Of a DNA stretch of 40,397 bases, positions 1-7,607 are shown piece by piece (within the stretch, counting starts at the first letter, position 1; the number at the start of each line of letters is the position of its first letter). This DNA is from Planctomycetota bacterium (GTDB lineage Bacteria; Planctomycetota; Phycisphaerae; Sedimentisphaerales; Anaerobacaceae): positions 1 through 40,397 of the forward strand of contig JAMCWO010000156.1 of NCBI GenBank assembly GCA_023481165.1, written 5' to 3'. The notes beneath the pieces were generated by a model that had not been told where the DNA came from, did no database searches, and saw only the letters and a list, made by a program, of their open reading frames with translations. A program made the translations under genes and the position numbers.

Positions 1-43
1 CGCGTTCTTCGGCCGTGAGCCGAACGATATACTTCTTCTGCAA
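1..43 (-). CDS. IS630-type transposase, N-terminal fragment cut by the window edge
   Basis: Read leftward from a TTG codon at 43, the frame gives (M)QKKYIVRLTAEER and runs off the window. This matches my recollection of how many IS630-family transposases begin (K-Y-I-V-x-L-T-x-E-E-R, followed by a helix-turn-helix). A GGAG ribosome site sits 7 nt before the TTG, and an in-frame stop lies just upstream, so the start is well defined. Only 14 codons are visible, so the identity rests on the short motif. It is a different transposase subtype from the one at the right end of the window. Confidence 0.5.
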   Translation of the reverse strand, partial: MQKKYIVRLTAEER

Positions 44-123
44 CAGAATTCTCCGTCAAATGATCCTTCCTCGCACAAATCAGTATACCCGCACAAACCC
101 TTAAACACAACAGTCATGAACCA

Positions 124-915
124 CTAGGGCCCGAAGGTTGCCGGGTCCTGCTGATAAAACCGCTTCAACTCGTCATAGAGCCTCGGATACCTCTGCTGCA
201 GGTCCTTGGGCCTCTCGAAGAACGACTCCGTGGCCACGGCGAAGAACTCGGCCGCGTTGGTCGCCCCGTACTCGTCCAGTACGGGCGAATCATTACCCGC
301 CCCTACAATCTCGCGCCGGAACTTCTCGAAATCCTCCCCCAGGGCGCGGGCCCAGGCGATGAAGCTGGATCGGTCCTGCAAGACCGGCGTGCTGTCGCCG
401 CGGCCGCCGGAACTGTCAAGCTGGTGCGCGAACTCGTGAAAGACAACATTCTGGCCGTCTTGAACATCGCCGGCGCTGCGGCGCACATCATCCCACGACA
501 GGACCACCGAGCCGTGATGCCACGATTCGCCCAGCCGCACATCGTCCGTTTCGAGGACCGTGCCTCCCACGAAGTGGTGTACGTTGGCGGCGACGTACGC
601 CCGAGGATATACGAGAATGGTCTTCAAACCGGGATAGTAATCGGTCTTGCGGTGCAGCAGGAGGATGCAGGCGTGGGCGGCGATGGTGATGCGGATCTGG
701 TCGGTCATCCGGAGCCCGTTGCAGGCTTCGAATTGCTTCTCCGCCATGAACACAAGGATATGCCGGCGCAGCTCCTCCTGGTCGGCTTGGGGCAGTCGGC
801 TGTAAAGAGGCACGTTCTTCTTGAGAAGCACCAGCCAGGCATCCGGGAAGGGCCGGCTCGCGATCTTCTTTCGGCGTCTATCCTTGAAACCAAACACGCA
901 TGTTCCCTTGCACAT
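124..915 (-). CDS. mtfA: MtfA-like zinc metallopeptidase (peptidase family M90)
   Basis: A 263-residue protein of the MtfA family. In E. coli MtfA is a cytosolic zinc peptidase that binds the Mlc repressor and so influences the glucose phosphotransferase system. The zinc site is visible: HEFAH at residues 160-164, with a distal glutamate in NAAEFF (E223). The family landmarks FxxxYPRAY and the late Tyr/Phe-rich SFFERP..L...YP..Y are present, and the length matches the family (about 265). It is divergent from truD, with only 30 bp between the two starts. No Mlc or PTS gene is in view, so the substrate here is unknown. Identification is firm; physiological role is not. Confidence 0.9.
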   Translation of the reverse strand: MCKGTCVFGFKDRRRKKIASRPFPDAWLVLLKKNVPLYSRLPQADQEELRRHILVFMAEKQFEACNGLRMTDQIRITIAAHACILLLHRKTDYYPGLKTILVYPRAYVAANVHHFVGGTVLETDDVRLGESWHHGSVVLSWDDVRRSAGDVQDGQNVVFHEFAHQLDSSGGRGDSTPVLQDRSSFIAWARALGEDFEKFRREIVGAGNDSPVLDEYGATNAAEFFAVATESFFERPKDLQQRYPRLYDELKRFYQQDPATFGP

Positions 916-945
916 TTGCGGAAAACGATGTACTTATAACAGATT

Positions 946-2199
946 ATGCAGAATTCACTACCATTTCTTACGACCGATTTCCCCGGCGTAGGCGGCGTTA
1001 TCAAAGCCCGGCCGGAGGATTTCTTCGTCGAGGAGTTGCCCCTTTATCCGGCCAGCGGCGAAGGCACCCACATCTATGCCCTGATTCAGAAGAAAGGGAT
1101 CGGCACGCGCGAAGCCTTGGACCGCATCGCCCGGGCCCTGAACGTCTCACGCCGGGAGATCGGCTTGGCGGGCTTGAAAGACGCGCAAGCCGTCGCCCGG
1201 CAATGGATCTCCGTCGAGCACGTCTCTCCCGAGCAGGTCGAAGGAGTGTCCCTCCCCGAGGTCCGCGTGCTGAAAACCACCCGGCATACGAACAAACTCA
1301 AGCCGGGCCACCTGGCGGGCAACCGCTTTGTCGTCCGGCTCCGTAAGCCCGCCCTGCCGCTGCCGCAGGCAGCAGAGATCGCTCAAAACGTGCTGGCCAT
1401 CCTGAGCCGCCGCGGCGTGCCGAACTACTTCGGCCCCCAGCGGTTCGGCAACCACATGGACAACCACCTGCTCGGCAAGGCGATCCTCAAGAACGATATG
1501 GCGACCTTCACCGACCTGCTCCTGGGCCACCCCGACAAGGAATTGGATACGCCGCCTGTGTTCCAGGCCCGCACCCTGTACGAGCAGGGTCGCTACGAGG
1601 AGGCGGCCAAGCTGTGGCCGGGCCAGTTCTTCGATCAGCGCCGCTCCCTGCGGATTTTGGCCGGCAAGGGCAACCCCAAGAAGATCTTCTACCTGATCGA
1701 CAAGCACCTCAAGGCTCTTTACATTTCCGCTTACCAGTCGCACCTGTTCAACCGCGTGCTCGCGGCCCGCATGCCCGATATCGACAAGCTGCTCCTTGGC
1801 GACATGGCTTACCTGCACAGGAACGGCGCCTGTTTCCACGTGGAGCAGCCCGAAGTGGAGCAGCCACGCTGCGACCGCTTCGAGATCAGCCCGACCGGTC
1901 CGCTCTGGGGCGGCCGAACCACCAAACTCACCGGCCCCGCGGGCGCCATCGAGAACCCCATCCTCGATGGCGAGGACCTCAATGACGAAGACTTTCGCCG
2001 GATGAAGCATCTCGGCTCGCGCGGCGGCCGTCGCCCGCTGCGTTTCCAGCCGCGCAATGCCGGTGTGACCTCGGGCAAAGACGACTGGGGCGAGTATCTC
2101 GAATTCCGCTTCGAGCTCGACTCCGGCTGCTACGCCACCGCCCTGACTGCCGAGATCACCAAAGACCGCGCCGCCGTCGCCTCCGAGCCGGAAGAGTAG
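946..2199 (+). CDS. truD: tRNA pseudouridine(13) synthase TruD
   Basis: A 417-residue protein that isomerises uridine 13 of tRNA (tRNA-Glu in E. coli) to pseudouridine. The N-terminal motif KARPEDFFVEE is the family signature. The catalytic aspartate lies in GLKDAQA (D79), and the second core block is PNYFGPQRFG (about residues 158-167). The TRUD insertion domain follows in the C-terminal half. Length is slightly above the E. coli enzyme. No good Shine-Dalgarno precedes the ATG at 946, while a TATAAC hexamer ends about 8 nt upstream, so a leaderless or very short leader transcript is possible. Adjacent to mtfA, head to head. Confidence 0.95.
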   Translation: MQNSLPFLTTDFPGVGGVIKARPEDFFVEELPLYPASGEGTHIYALIQKKGIGTREALDRIARALNVSRREIGLAGLKDAQAVARQWISVEHVSPEQVEGVSLPEVRVLKTTRHTNKLKPGHLAGNRFVVRLRKPALPLPQAAEIAQNVLAILSRRGVPNYFGPQRFGNHMDNHLLGKAILKNDMATFTDLLLGHPDKELDTPPVFQARTLYEQGRYEEAAKLWPGQFFDQRRSLRILAGKGNPKKIFYLIDKHLKALYISAYQSHLFNRVLAARMPDIDKLLLGDMAYLHRNGACFHVEQPEVEQPRCDRFEISPTGPLWGGRTTKLTGPAGAIENPILDGEDLNDEDFRRMKHLGSRGGRRPLRFQPRNAGVTSGKDDWGEYLEFRFELDSGCYATALTAEITKDRAAVASEPEE

Positions 2200-2273
2200 C
2201 CGATGACGGAGGCACGATCGCGTTGTCTGCCGCGGATCATACCGGGAAGCCGAATGTGCGGAAGGAGATGATG

Positions 2274-3061
2274 ATGAGACGGATGTGGATTGGGGTGCTG
2301 GTCTGGGGGATGGTCCAGACCATGGCGCTGGCACAGCCTGAGCCTGCGGCCCAGCAACTGCCGCGCTGGCGCGGGTTCAACCTGTTGGAGATGTTCTACA
2401 AGGGCAGCTCCACCGGGCCATTCAAGGAGGAGGACTTCAAGCTCATCTCGGAGTTGGGGTTCAATTTTGTGCGCCTGCCGATGGACTACCGCATCTGGAT
2501 CAAAGGCGGCGATTGGAGCCAGTTCAATGAGGCGGCCTTCCAGTGGGTGGATCAGGCTATCGAGTACGGACGCCGCTATGGTGTGCATGTCTGTCTCAAT
2601 TTTCACCGGGCGCCGGGGTACACGGTTGCCGATCCGCCGGAGCCTACCAGCTTGTGGACGGATGTCGCCACTCAGAAGGTTTGTGCCATGCACTGGGCTC
2701 GTTTTGCCAGACGGTACAAGGGCATACCCAACAGCCGCCTGAACTTCAACCTGCTCAACGAGCCTTCCGGCGTGGACGCAGCCGGGTACGCTAAAGTGGT
2801 CGGCCTGTTGGTCAAGGCCATTCACGATGAGGACCCCAATCGCCTGGTCATCGCGGACGGACTGGACTACGCCGTGACGCCCTGCTGGGACCTGGTTCCG
2901 CTGGGCGTGGCCCAGGCCACCCGCGGATACCAGCCCTTCACTCTGACCCACTACAAAGCCAGTTGGGCCGCGGGGTCGGACCAGTGGGCCGTGCCCGTCT
3001 GGCCGGAGCCATTGGGATTCGCCGGCTATCTGTATGGGCCCGCCAAGAAGGACATGCAGTC
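2274..3061 (+). pseudogene. GH5 glycoside hydrolase, 5' part, interrupted by the integrative element
   Basis: First half of a secreted cellulase-like GH5 enzyme. I chose ATG 2274 because GGAG lies 6 nt upstream and the product begins with a signal peptide (MRRMWIGVLVWGMVQTMALA). Family landmarks are RGFNLLEMF near the mature N-terminus, FVRLPMDY, and NLLNEPS carrying the acid/base glutamate (E163). The reading frame enters the 15-bp attL core at 3047 and then 24 nonsense codons of element DNA, ending at 3134. Joined at the core to 20915-21629 the frame is exactly preserved (788+715 nt = 501 codons), giving a 500-residue protein with both catalytic glutamates. The gene is therefore split by integration, not decayed. 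Confidence 0.88.
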
Positions 3062-4530
3062 TGTAAAGACCCTTGATTCTGAGCAACAGCGGCGGTGGAA
3101 ATGTCGTCTTGCGGGGTGGCTTGTCTCATGTTGACCGATGTTGTCGGTTGGTGTTTATCCTTGGCGTATACTTCGCCGTATAACTCGGGCGCGTCGTCGG
3201 TGCCAGTCCTCGCAGCTACCTGCTCGTTTGCCTGTTTGGCTTCATCGGCGTACAGGTCCCGCAATCCTGCAACAGCCTGACCGGCACTGTTCTGATTGAG
3301 TACTCTGGCGTACACGTCCATCGTCTGTGCCGCGGTGGCGTGGCGTAGAATCCCCTGGCTGGTCTTAACGTCTGTGCCCATCGATATCAGACCCGAAGCG
3401 CACTCGCCGCGCAGAGCGTGGAAATCGAAGAACGACCCGTCGGGGGCCTGGTAGGCAATTCCGGCGTCGGCCAGATCCTCTTTCAGCACATAGGCGGCCG
3501 TCTGCGGCAGGGAGAACACCGGGGCGCTCGGCAACTTGTTCGTCAGCAATCCCGCCAAGTCCCCGCAGAGGCCCGCGCTGAGGTTCTGCCAGCGGTCCAC
3601 CTTGTTCTTGGTCGCTTTGACGCCCCGGATCAGCACGCGATGATTGCTCAAGTCGAAGTCGGCGGTCCGGAGTCGCCGAACTTCCTCTGCTCGCAGTCCT
3701 GTTTCAAAGACGAACGCATACAAGGTTGCCCGCGTCTGTCCGGGAAGCCCGAAGCGTGCCGGCCCGTTCTGTGCCGCGTGCAACAGGCGTTTGAACTCGT
3801 CAATACTCAGCGCCCGGCGTGGATGGCGGCGGTCCTGCTTCACGTCCAGGCTTTTCAGAGTCCGCAGAGGCGATTCCCTCGCCCAGCCCCGGTCGTTCGC
3901 CACCCAATTACAGAAACTCTTGAGGGCGGTCAGGTAGGCATTGCTGCGCCGGTAGGATACGTGGCGTGGTCCTTCGCGCAGGTCGCGCAGGAAGGCGTCT
4001 ACTTTGTCCCGGTCGATGTCGTCCCAGGTAGAGAATCCGCGGGTCGCCACGACCTCGCGAGCCATCGCAATGGTCCTGTTGACGTGCCTGTCGTTGCGAC
4101 CCCGCGCCGTCAGTGCCTCCCCATACTCGGCCACGAGCTCGGAGAGGGGTCGGGCCAGAGGAGTCTGCTTCCTCTCCAACAATGCGCAACTCTGCAAAGC
4201 CTCTGCAATGCGCGGATTCAACTGGTCACAGTAGGCTTGCAGGTCCGGGGGCAAGGGCTTGCCCTGCCAGATCACAAGATTCTCGATATGCTTGGCCAGG
4301 ATACGGGAGTCCCCTTCATCCTCGAAGGCGGCCGTGTCCCGCTCGCGGTCCAGGTGGTCGCGGAAACTGATATGCCAGACCGATTGAACCACACGCATCT
4401 TGCCGCTGTCCGTCAGTATGGCCTTGACGATTTCTCCGCCCCGGCCCCTGTAGGTGACAGTCTTTTTCTCCTGGTTGACTTTCGCTCCCGGCGGTATCGC
4501 TCGGGTCGATTCGGGTCTGTAAATTCTCAC
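2938..4530 (-). CDS. int: Tyrosine recombinase / integrase, with host-derived C-terminus in the integrated state
   Basis: A 530-residue tyrosine integrase that would catalyse integration and excision. The N-terminal arm has QEKKTVTYRGRGG. The SAM-like core-binding domain spans about residues 125-230. The catalytic domain (about 240-425) has R280 in TGLRAEEV, HALR (H371, R374), H397 in LRHA and the nucleophile Y407 in TMDVYARV. Start is GTG 4530, with AGGAGG 6 nt upstream. The frame crosses the attL core at codons 490-495 and ends in host DNA antisense to GH5, so residues 491-530 (TACPSW onward) come from the core and the host. In the circular form the same frame continues into 20899-20695 and gives 562 residues. 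The catalytic domain is complete in both forms. A strong hairpin lies just upstream of its ribosome site. Confidence 0.93.
   Translation of the reverse strand: MRIYRPESTRAIPPGAKVNQEKKTVTYRGRGGEIVKAILTDSGKMRVVQSVWHISFRDHLDRERDTAAFEDEGDSRILAKHIENLVIWQGKPLPPDLQAYCDQLNPRIAEALQSCALLERKQTPLARPLSELVAEYGEALTARGRNDRHVNRTIAMAREVVATRGFSTWDDIDRDKVDAFLRDLREGPRHVSYRRSNAYLTALKSFCNWVANDRGWARESPLRTLKSLDVKQDRRHPRRALSIDEFKRLLHAAQNGPARFGLPGQTRATLYAFVFETGLRAEEVRRLRTADFDLSNHRVLIRGVKATKNKVDRWQNLSAGLCGDLAGLLTNKLPSAPVFSLPQTAAYVLKEDLADAGIAYQAPDGSFFDFHALRGECASGLISMGTDVKTSQGILRHATAAQTMDVYARVLNQNSAGQAVAGLRDLYADEAKQANEQVAARTGTDDAPELYGEVYAKDKHQPTTSVNMRQATPQDDISTAAVAQNQGSLQTACPSWRAHTDSRRIPMAPARRARPTGPTPRPNWLCSGSE
3047..3061 (+). 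repeat. attL core (15-bp direct repeat)
   Basis: GAAGGACATGCAGTC occurs here and at 20900-20914, exactly where GH5 coding similarity breaks off and resumes. The integrase gene overlaps the core on the opposite strand. On the GH5 strand the core encodes (K)KDMQS in frame, so either junction keeps the host frame across the core. The bases on each side differ between the two copies, which fixes the core at 15 bp. Confidence 0.88.
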
Positions 4531-4547
4531 AGTTCACCTCCTCGTAG

Positions 4548-4625
4548 AAAAAGCCCCGGCGCTGTGCGGTACTTCAAGAATGAAAACCGTCCGGTCCTTA
4601 CGGACTCGGAACACCGGGGCTTTTT
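4548..4625 (-). terminator. Long terminator-like hairpin directly ahead of the integrase ribosome site
   Basis: The arms AAAAAGCCCCGG (4548-4559) and CCGGGGCTTTTT (4614-4625) are perfectly complementary over 12 bp and enclose a loop with a smaller TCCG/CGGA hairpin. Read leftward the stem ends in CTTTTTC, about 6 nt before the AGGAGG of int. There is no room for a promoter between the hairpin and int, so int messages must either read through it or start inside the loop. It could act as an attenuator of integrase expression. The symmetry means it could also stop rightward transcription. Confidence 0.7.
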
Positions 4626-4678
4626 CGTTTGAGTGCGGTCGAAATGGAGTCTCGAAGTTTTCACGTCCTGATTGTCCC

Positions 4679-4960
4679 TTATCCGTTGTCCCGCGTCAAG
4701 AACATTTCGGATTCGCGCTCAACTTTTTTCCGTCCGGCGTCCTCCATTGCCTCGAACGCGGCCCGGTCCGGGGCCCCGGCGGCGCTCCACCGGGCCAGTT
4801 GTAGCCTGCTCCAGCGTACAGAACCGCCGATTACAATGCGCCTGGGGCAGAGACCCTCAGCATCCCAGCCGAGCCACGTAGACCGTGACACGCCGCACAG
4901 GGCCGCTGCCTCCTCTGCGCTGACAAGCAATTGTCGGTCTGGGGAGATAACTACCTTCAC
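4679..4960 (-). CDS. Excisionase / AlpA-like helix-turn-helix protein
   Basis: A 93-residue protein from a GTG start at 4960, chosen because GGAAG lies 7 nt upstream (longer in-frame starts have none). The segment LLVSAEEAAALCGVSRSTWLGWDAEGLCPRRIVIGGSVRWSRLQLARW is a typical MerR/AlpA-type winged helix-turn-helix as found in excisionases and P4-type AlpA regulators. Its place directly before int fits a directionality factor. It may equally regulate int transcription. The C-terminal tail is charged and unremarkable. Confidence 0.75.
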   Translation of the reverse strand: MKVVISPDRQLLVSAEEAAALCGVSRSTWLGWDAEGLCPRRIVIGGSVRWSRLQLARWSAAGAPDRAAFEAMEDAGRKKVERESEMFLTRDNG

Positions 4961-5038
4961 GTGTCTACTTCCTTCAGAAACAGGGGCCGGCCCCGCAGCC
5001 GACCCCCGCAATCCCGATCCAGAACAACATGGAACCCG

Positions 5039-5584
5039 CTAGACCAAAGCGTTCGAGAGCATTGTCACAAGGTCGCTGACCGATACCTTGATGTCTGAGA
5101 CGTTGGCCCAGCCGTCGGAAGCGAACTTGACTTTGAAGTTGGACAAGGCCGCCCGCAGGTCGCTCGTGCTCTTGACGACCTTGTCACTGACCAGGACGCT
5201 ATCGCTCAGGTCCTTGACCAACCGGTCGCTGACGACCTTGAGGTCGCTGTTGGCCTTATTGAAGATCGCGTTGTCCGACAATTGCTTGTCGCTCACGAGG
5301 GTCGCATCGGACGTGGCCTTCAGGAGCCGGTCCGAGACGACCTTGAGGTCGCTCCGCCCCTTGACCGCGTCGTCGGAGGCGAGCTTCAGGTTGCTGCGCA
5401 GCGCCGTGCAGTCGCTCGTGGCAGTGCTCAAGTCGGAGCTCGCGACGGTCGGCGTGGCCAGCAAAAGGTTGGAGGTCAGCACCGCGAGATCGCTCTCTAA
5501 GTCTTGGCAGTACTCGTGTAAGTCGCCGTGCTCACGGAGCAGCTTGGTTGAATTCCAGTGGAAACCGGTTACGCTCTTTGCCAT
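5039..5584 (-). CDS. Ser-Asp repeat protein with 14-residue periodicity (predicted coiled coil)
   Basis: A 181-residue protein starting at ATG 5584, with AAGGAG 7 nt upstream. From about residue 31 to the end it is built of Ser-Asp (or Ser-Asn) steps spaced alternately 6 and 8 residues, so most units are 14 residues long: SDLKVVSDRLLKAT, SDLKVVSDRLVKDL, SDSVLVSDKVVKST. Hydrophobic residues fall between the SD pairs, a heptad-like pattern reminiscent of Lpp-type or phage-fibre coiled coils. There is no signal peptide or membrane segment. I do not recognise a family. It follows the 292-residue gene in the same operon; its start overlaps that gene's end by 16 bp. Confidence 0.75.
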   Translation of the reverse strand: MAKSVTGFHWNSTKLLREHGDLHEYCQDLESDLAVLTSNLLLATPTVASSDLSTATSDCTALRSNLKLASDDAVKGRSDLKVVSDRLLKATSDATLVSDKQLSDNAIFNKANSDLKVVSDRLVKDLSDSVLVSDKVVKSTSDLRAALSNFKVKFASDGWANVSDIKVSVSDLVTMLSNALV

Positions 5585-6447
5585 TGTAAATCTCCTTGAC
5601 ATTGGCTTCCCGCGGGCGACGTTTCGCCGGCCTGCCCGCAGGATTCAATTTCGGTTGTCGGTTCGTTGTTGGTGATGGCGTGGGGTGCCGGGTCCGCCTC
5701 CAGGGCCGGCTCGGTGCCGTCGCCCACAGCGGCGGGCGTCAATGCCGGGGCCGGCTGGGACTTCGTCGGCGCGGTCGTGATCTTCCTTTCGCCCTCGCGG
5801 TTGATGAGCCACTGAATATTCCCATGCCGCAAGGCGGTACGGAAGGCCAAAATCGGATGATCGGCGCGGAAACGGGTCAAGTGGAAGTTGGGTTCGCGGG
5901 ACACACCCTGAACGCGAAGACCGTATTTCGCGCGGACCTGCGATATGATGGCGTCCATCATTTTGCGGTGCTCAGCGTAGCGTGCGGCGGCCGCGCGGCA
6001 GAGTTCGACGATCTCTTCCCCAACCACGAGATTCAATTCCGCCAAATAGACCTCGATTCTTTTGCCGACCCGGCGCTCGACCTCCTGCACCCAGGCGATT
6101 TCCCGATCGCCGTCCGCCATCAATTCGCGGACGACGCCGGTCTGCTCGATGCGATCACTGAGGGCGGTCACGTCCCGCGCTGCTCTGGAAATGCCACCGA
6201 CAGATTCGCCGGCGGTGATTGCGTCGCGCAACTTGCCGGCCGCGGCCTCGCGCTGATCCTGAAGATTGTCTTGGCGATCCGCCCAGATCCGTTTGGCCCG
6301 GATCACGCGATCGCGCTGCTGGCGGGCCTCGGCAAGCGCGGCGAAATCCTCGGCAAAACCGGTCAAGGCCCTCTCCAACGGCGTTGGCTCGGGCACGTCC
6401 GCGGTCGTGCTGGCCTTAGTGTCAATGTCTTGCTGTTCGTCGTTCAT
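5569..6447 (-). CDS. Hypothetical coiled-coil protein of the element operon
   Basis: A 292-residue protein starting at ATG 6447, supported by AAGGAA 8 nt upstream. Residues about 20-170 are rich in Ala, Glu, Arg and Gln with long helical stretches, suggesting coiled coil. A compact segment follows (KYGLRVQGVSREPNFHLTRFRADHPILAFRTALRHGNIQWLINREGERK), then a Pro/Ala/Glu-rich disordered tail. I do not recognise the family. A structural, scaffold or DNA-handling role cannot be told from sequence. It ends inside the start region of the Ser-Asp repeat gene and begins 21 nt after the 71-residue acidic gene. Confidence 0.7.
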   Translation of the reverse strand: MNDEQQDIDTKASTTADVPEPTPLERALTGFAEDFAALAEARQQRDRVIRAKRIWADRQDNLQDQREAAAGKLRDAITAGESVGGISRAARDVTALSDRIEQTGVVRELMADGDREIAWVQEVERRVGKRIEVYLAELNLVVGEEIVELCRAAAARYAEHRKMMDAIISQVRAKYGLRVQGVSREPNFHLTRFRADHPILAFRTALRHGNIQWLINREGERKITTAPTKSQPAPALTPAAVGDGTEPALEADPAPHAITNNEPTTEIESCGQAGETSPAGSQCQGDLQWQRA

Positions 6448-6467
6448 GATCTGTTTTCCTTCATATG

Positions 6468-6683
6468 TCATTTGCCGCGAAAGCCGCCCAAATAGCGTCC
6501 CGTCTTGTCCCAGCGGGCACCTCTTTTTTTGAACCACAGACGGTCTGGACTGTCCTTGGCGACGTTTCCATAAAGTTGAGGACTGTAGGGATAGGCTGGG
6601 ACGGTTTCCTTGACCCCCTCCTCCCCTTGTGAATCGTCATCTTCGGGCTCCAGGTCATCATCTTCATACTGCTCCGTATTCAT
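6468..6683 (-). CDS. Small acidic hypothetical protein
   Basis: A 71-residue protein. The first 25 residues are very acidic (EDDDLEPEDDDSQGEEG) and the C-terminal part is basic and aromatic (DRLWFKKRGARWDKTGRYLGGFRGK). AAAGGAG lies 6 nt before ATG 6683, an excellent ribosome site. It sits in the leftward operon between a 59-residue gene and the 292-residue gene. No family is recognised. The charge split could mean a small nucleic-acid mimic or adaptor, but that is speculation. Confidence 0.65.
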   Translation of the reverse strand: MNTEQYEDDDLEPEDDDSQGEEGVKETVPAYPYSPQLYGNVAKDSPDRLWFKKRGARWDKTGRYLGGFRGK

Positions 6684-6718
6684 CTGTACTCCTTTGAAAC
6701 AGATTGCGGTTGTCTGGT

Positions 6719-6898
6719 TTATCGCCGCGACACCTGCGAATGGCCGCGCTTCAATTTCAGGGCATGCCGCCGCTGATGGGCGGCCGCCGGTTCAAAGATC
6801 CGGCGGCGCTGCTCGGCCTGCTCGACCGCGCAGGCACGGCGCATGATGCTGTTGAAGACGGTCGGTACGATCTCTCCAAGTCTCACGGGTTCGCTCAT
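6719..6898 (-). CDS. Small basic hypothetical protein, translationally coupled
   Basis: A 59-residue protein beginning MSEPVRLGEIVPTVFNSIMR and ending in a strongly basic tail (HALKLKRGHSQVSRR). Its ATG (6898-6896) overlaps the stop of the upstream 64-residue gene as ATGA, the same coupling used along this operon, which decides the start against longer in-frame alternatives. The LGEIVPTVFNSI segment loosely recalls DciA/DUF721-type helicase loaders, a role that would suit an operon with a helicase, but the similarity is too short to name it. Confidence 0.6.
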   Translation of the reverse strand: MSEPVRLGEIVPTVFNSIMRRACAVEQAEQRRRIFEPAAAHQRRHALKLKRGHSQVSRR

Positions 6899-7089
6899 TC
6901 GTCGTTCCCCCAAAGCAAGTCTGTCGATGCCCCGGTTGTTGCCGGCCTGGTCCGGCTCGGTTCGGTCGATGCAGGTTCCGGTCGGCACGATCCCCGCGCC
7001 GCCAGCCCACGTTGCCTTCCCTCTGCCCAGGGCAGGAATGCGGCCAGCCGTTTCTTCCATTGCTCTTGAACGTCATCGGCCGGATTCAT
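6895..7089 (-). CDS. Small hypothetical protein, coupled on both sides
   Basis: A 64-residue protein starting MNPADDVQEQWKKRLAAFLP. The start codon overlaps the stop of the 173-residue gene as ATGA (7089-7086), and its own stop overlaps the next start as ATGA. The C-terminal half is rich in Arg, Pro, Thr and Ser and looks unstructured. No family recognised. The two overlaps are the main support that it is translated. Confidence 0.6.
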   Translation of the reverse strand: MNPADDVQEQWKKRLAAFLPWAEGRQRGLAARGSCRPEPASTEPSRTRPATTGASTDLLWGNDE

Positions 7090-7607
7090 GGTTCACTCCG
7101 CGTCACACCCAACGCACGCGCGTCGATGCCGGTAATCCCGCGCTCGCCGCGCCGCCAAAGTGTTATCAGATCTTCGGGCAGATGTACGTCCGGCCGCGCG
7201 CCATACCGCCAATCCATCGCCAAGTCGGTCAGGATGTCCAGATCGCCGGCGCGAACACCGGCCCGGACCAGATCCCCCGCCAAGCCGAAGGCGTGGGCGA
7301 CACCCCGGCGGAAAGCCTGCTCTTTGTGGTGGAGTTGTTCGAGTCGCTGCGGGTCCACGAGGGTGTCGGCAAGTGATTCCGCATGGACGTCCACCTTTGT
7401 CTCTTGAACCATACCCCCGGTGCTCTTAGCCCACTGCGGATTGATCCACGAAAGCAGCGCCGTTCGGCAGGTGCCGCAGAGGAGCGCCCGCTTGCCGATG
7501 CCATCGGCTCTTGATTCAATCCGCAGGTCGATCCAGTCGGCGGGAAGATCCGGACTCGATACCGCCCGCCCGCATCGATCGCAAGTGCAACTTCCATTCA
7601 CCCTCAC
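7086..7607 (-). CDS. Zinc-ribbon hypothetical protein
   Basis: A 173-residue protein from GTG 7607, with AAGGAGG 6 nt upstream and a GTGA overlap with the primase-helicase stop. Two cysteine pairs near the N-terminus (CDRC at about 9-12, CGTC at about 43-46) form a likely zinc ribbon. The rest is helical and includes HHKEQAFRRGVAHAFGLAGDLVRAGV and a late Trp/Arg motif (LITLWRRGERGITGIDARALG). Operon position suggests a replication accessory role, but I do not recognise the family. Confidence 0.7.
   Translation of the reverse strand: MRVNGSCTCDRCGRAVSSPDLPADWIDLRIESRADGIGKRALLCGTCRTALLSWINPQWAKSTGGMVQETKVDVHAESLADTLVDPQRLEQLHHKEQAFRRGVAHAFGLAGDLVRAGVRAGDLDILTDLAMDWRYGARPDVHLPEDLITLWRRGERGITGIDARALGVTRSEP

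Noticed and set aside
1147..2334. 395-codon open frame antisense to truD
   Set aside because: Shadow of a high-GC gene; no ribosome site and repetitive Ala/Val/Gly composition.
3047..3061. tRNA gene as integration target
   Set aside because: No tRNA fold around either core; the core is GH5 coding sequence on both sides.
3418..4632. 404-codon open frame antisense to the integrase
   Set aside because: Integrase motifs on the other strand are complete; this frame has no recognisable domain.
4983..4994. GGGGCCGGCCCC palindrome before the excisionase-like gene
   Set aside because: Perfect but short and of a kind common in this GC-rich DNA; no T tract, so not called a terminator.
5130..5480. Repeated words GACCTTGAGGTCGCT considered as a CRISPR or DNA repeat array
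   Set aside because: Spacing is irregular and the repeats follow codons of the Ser-Asp protein.
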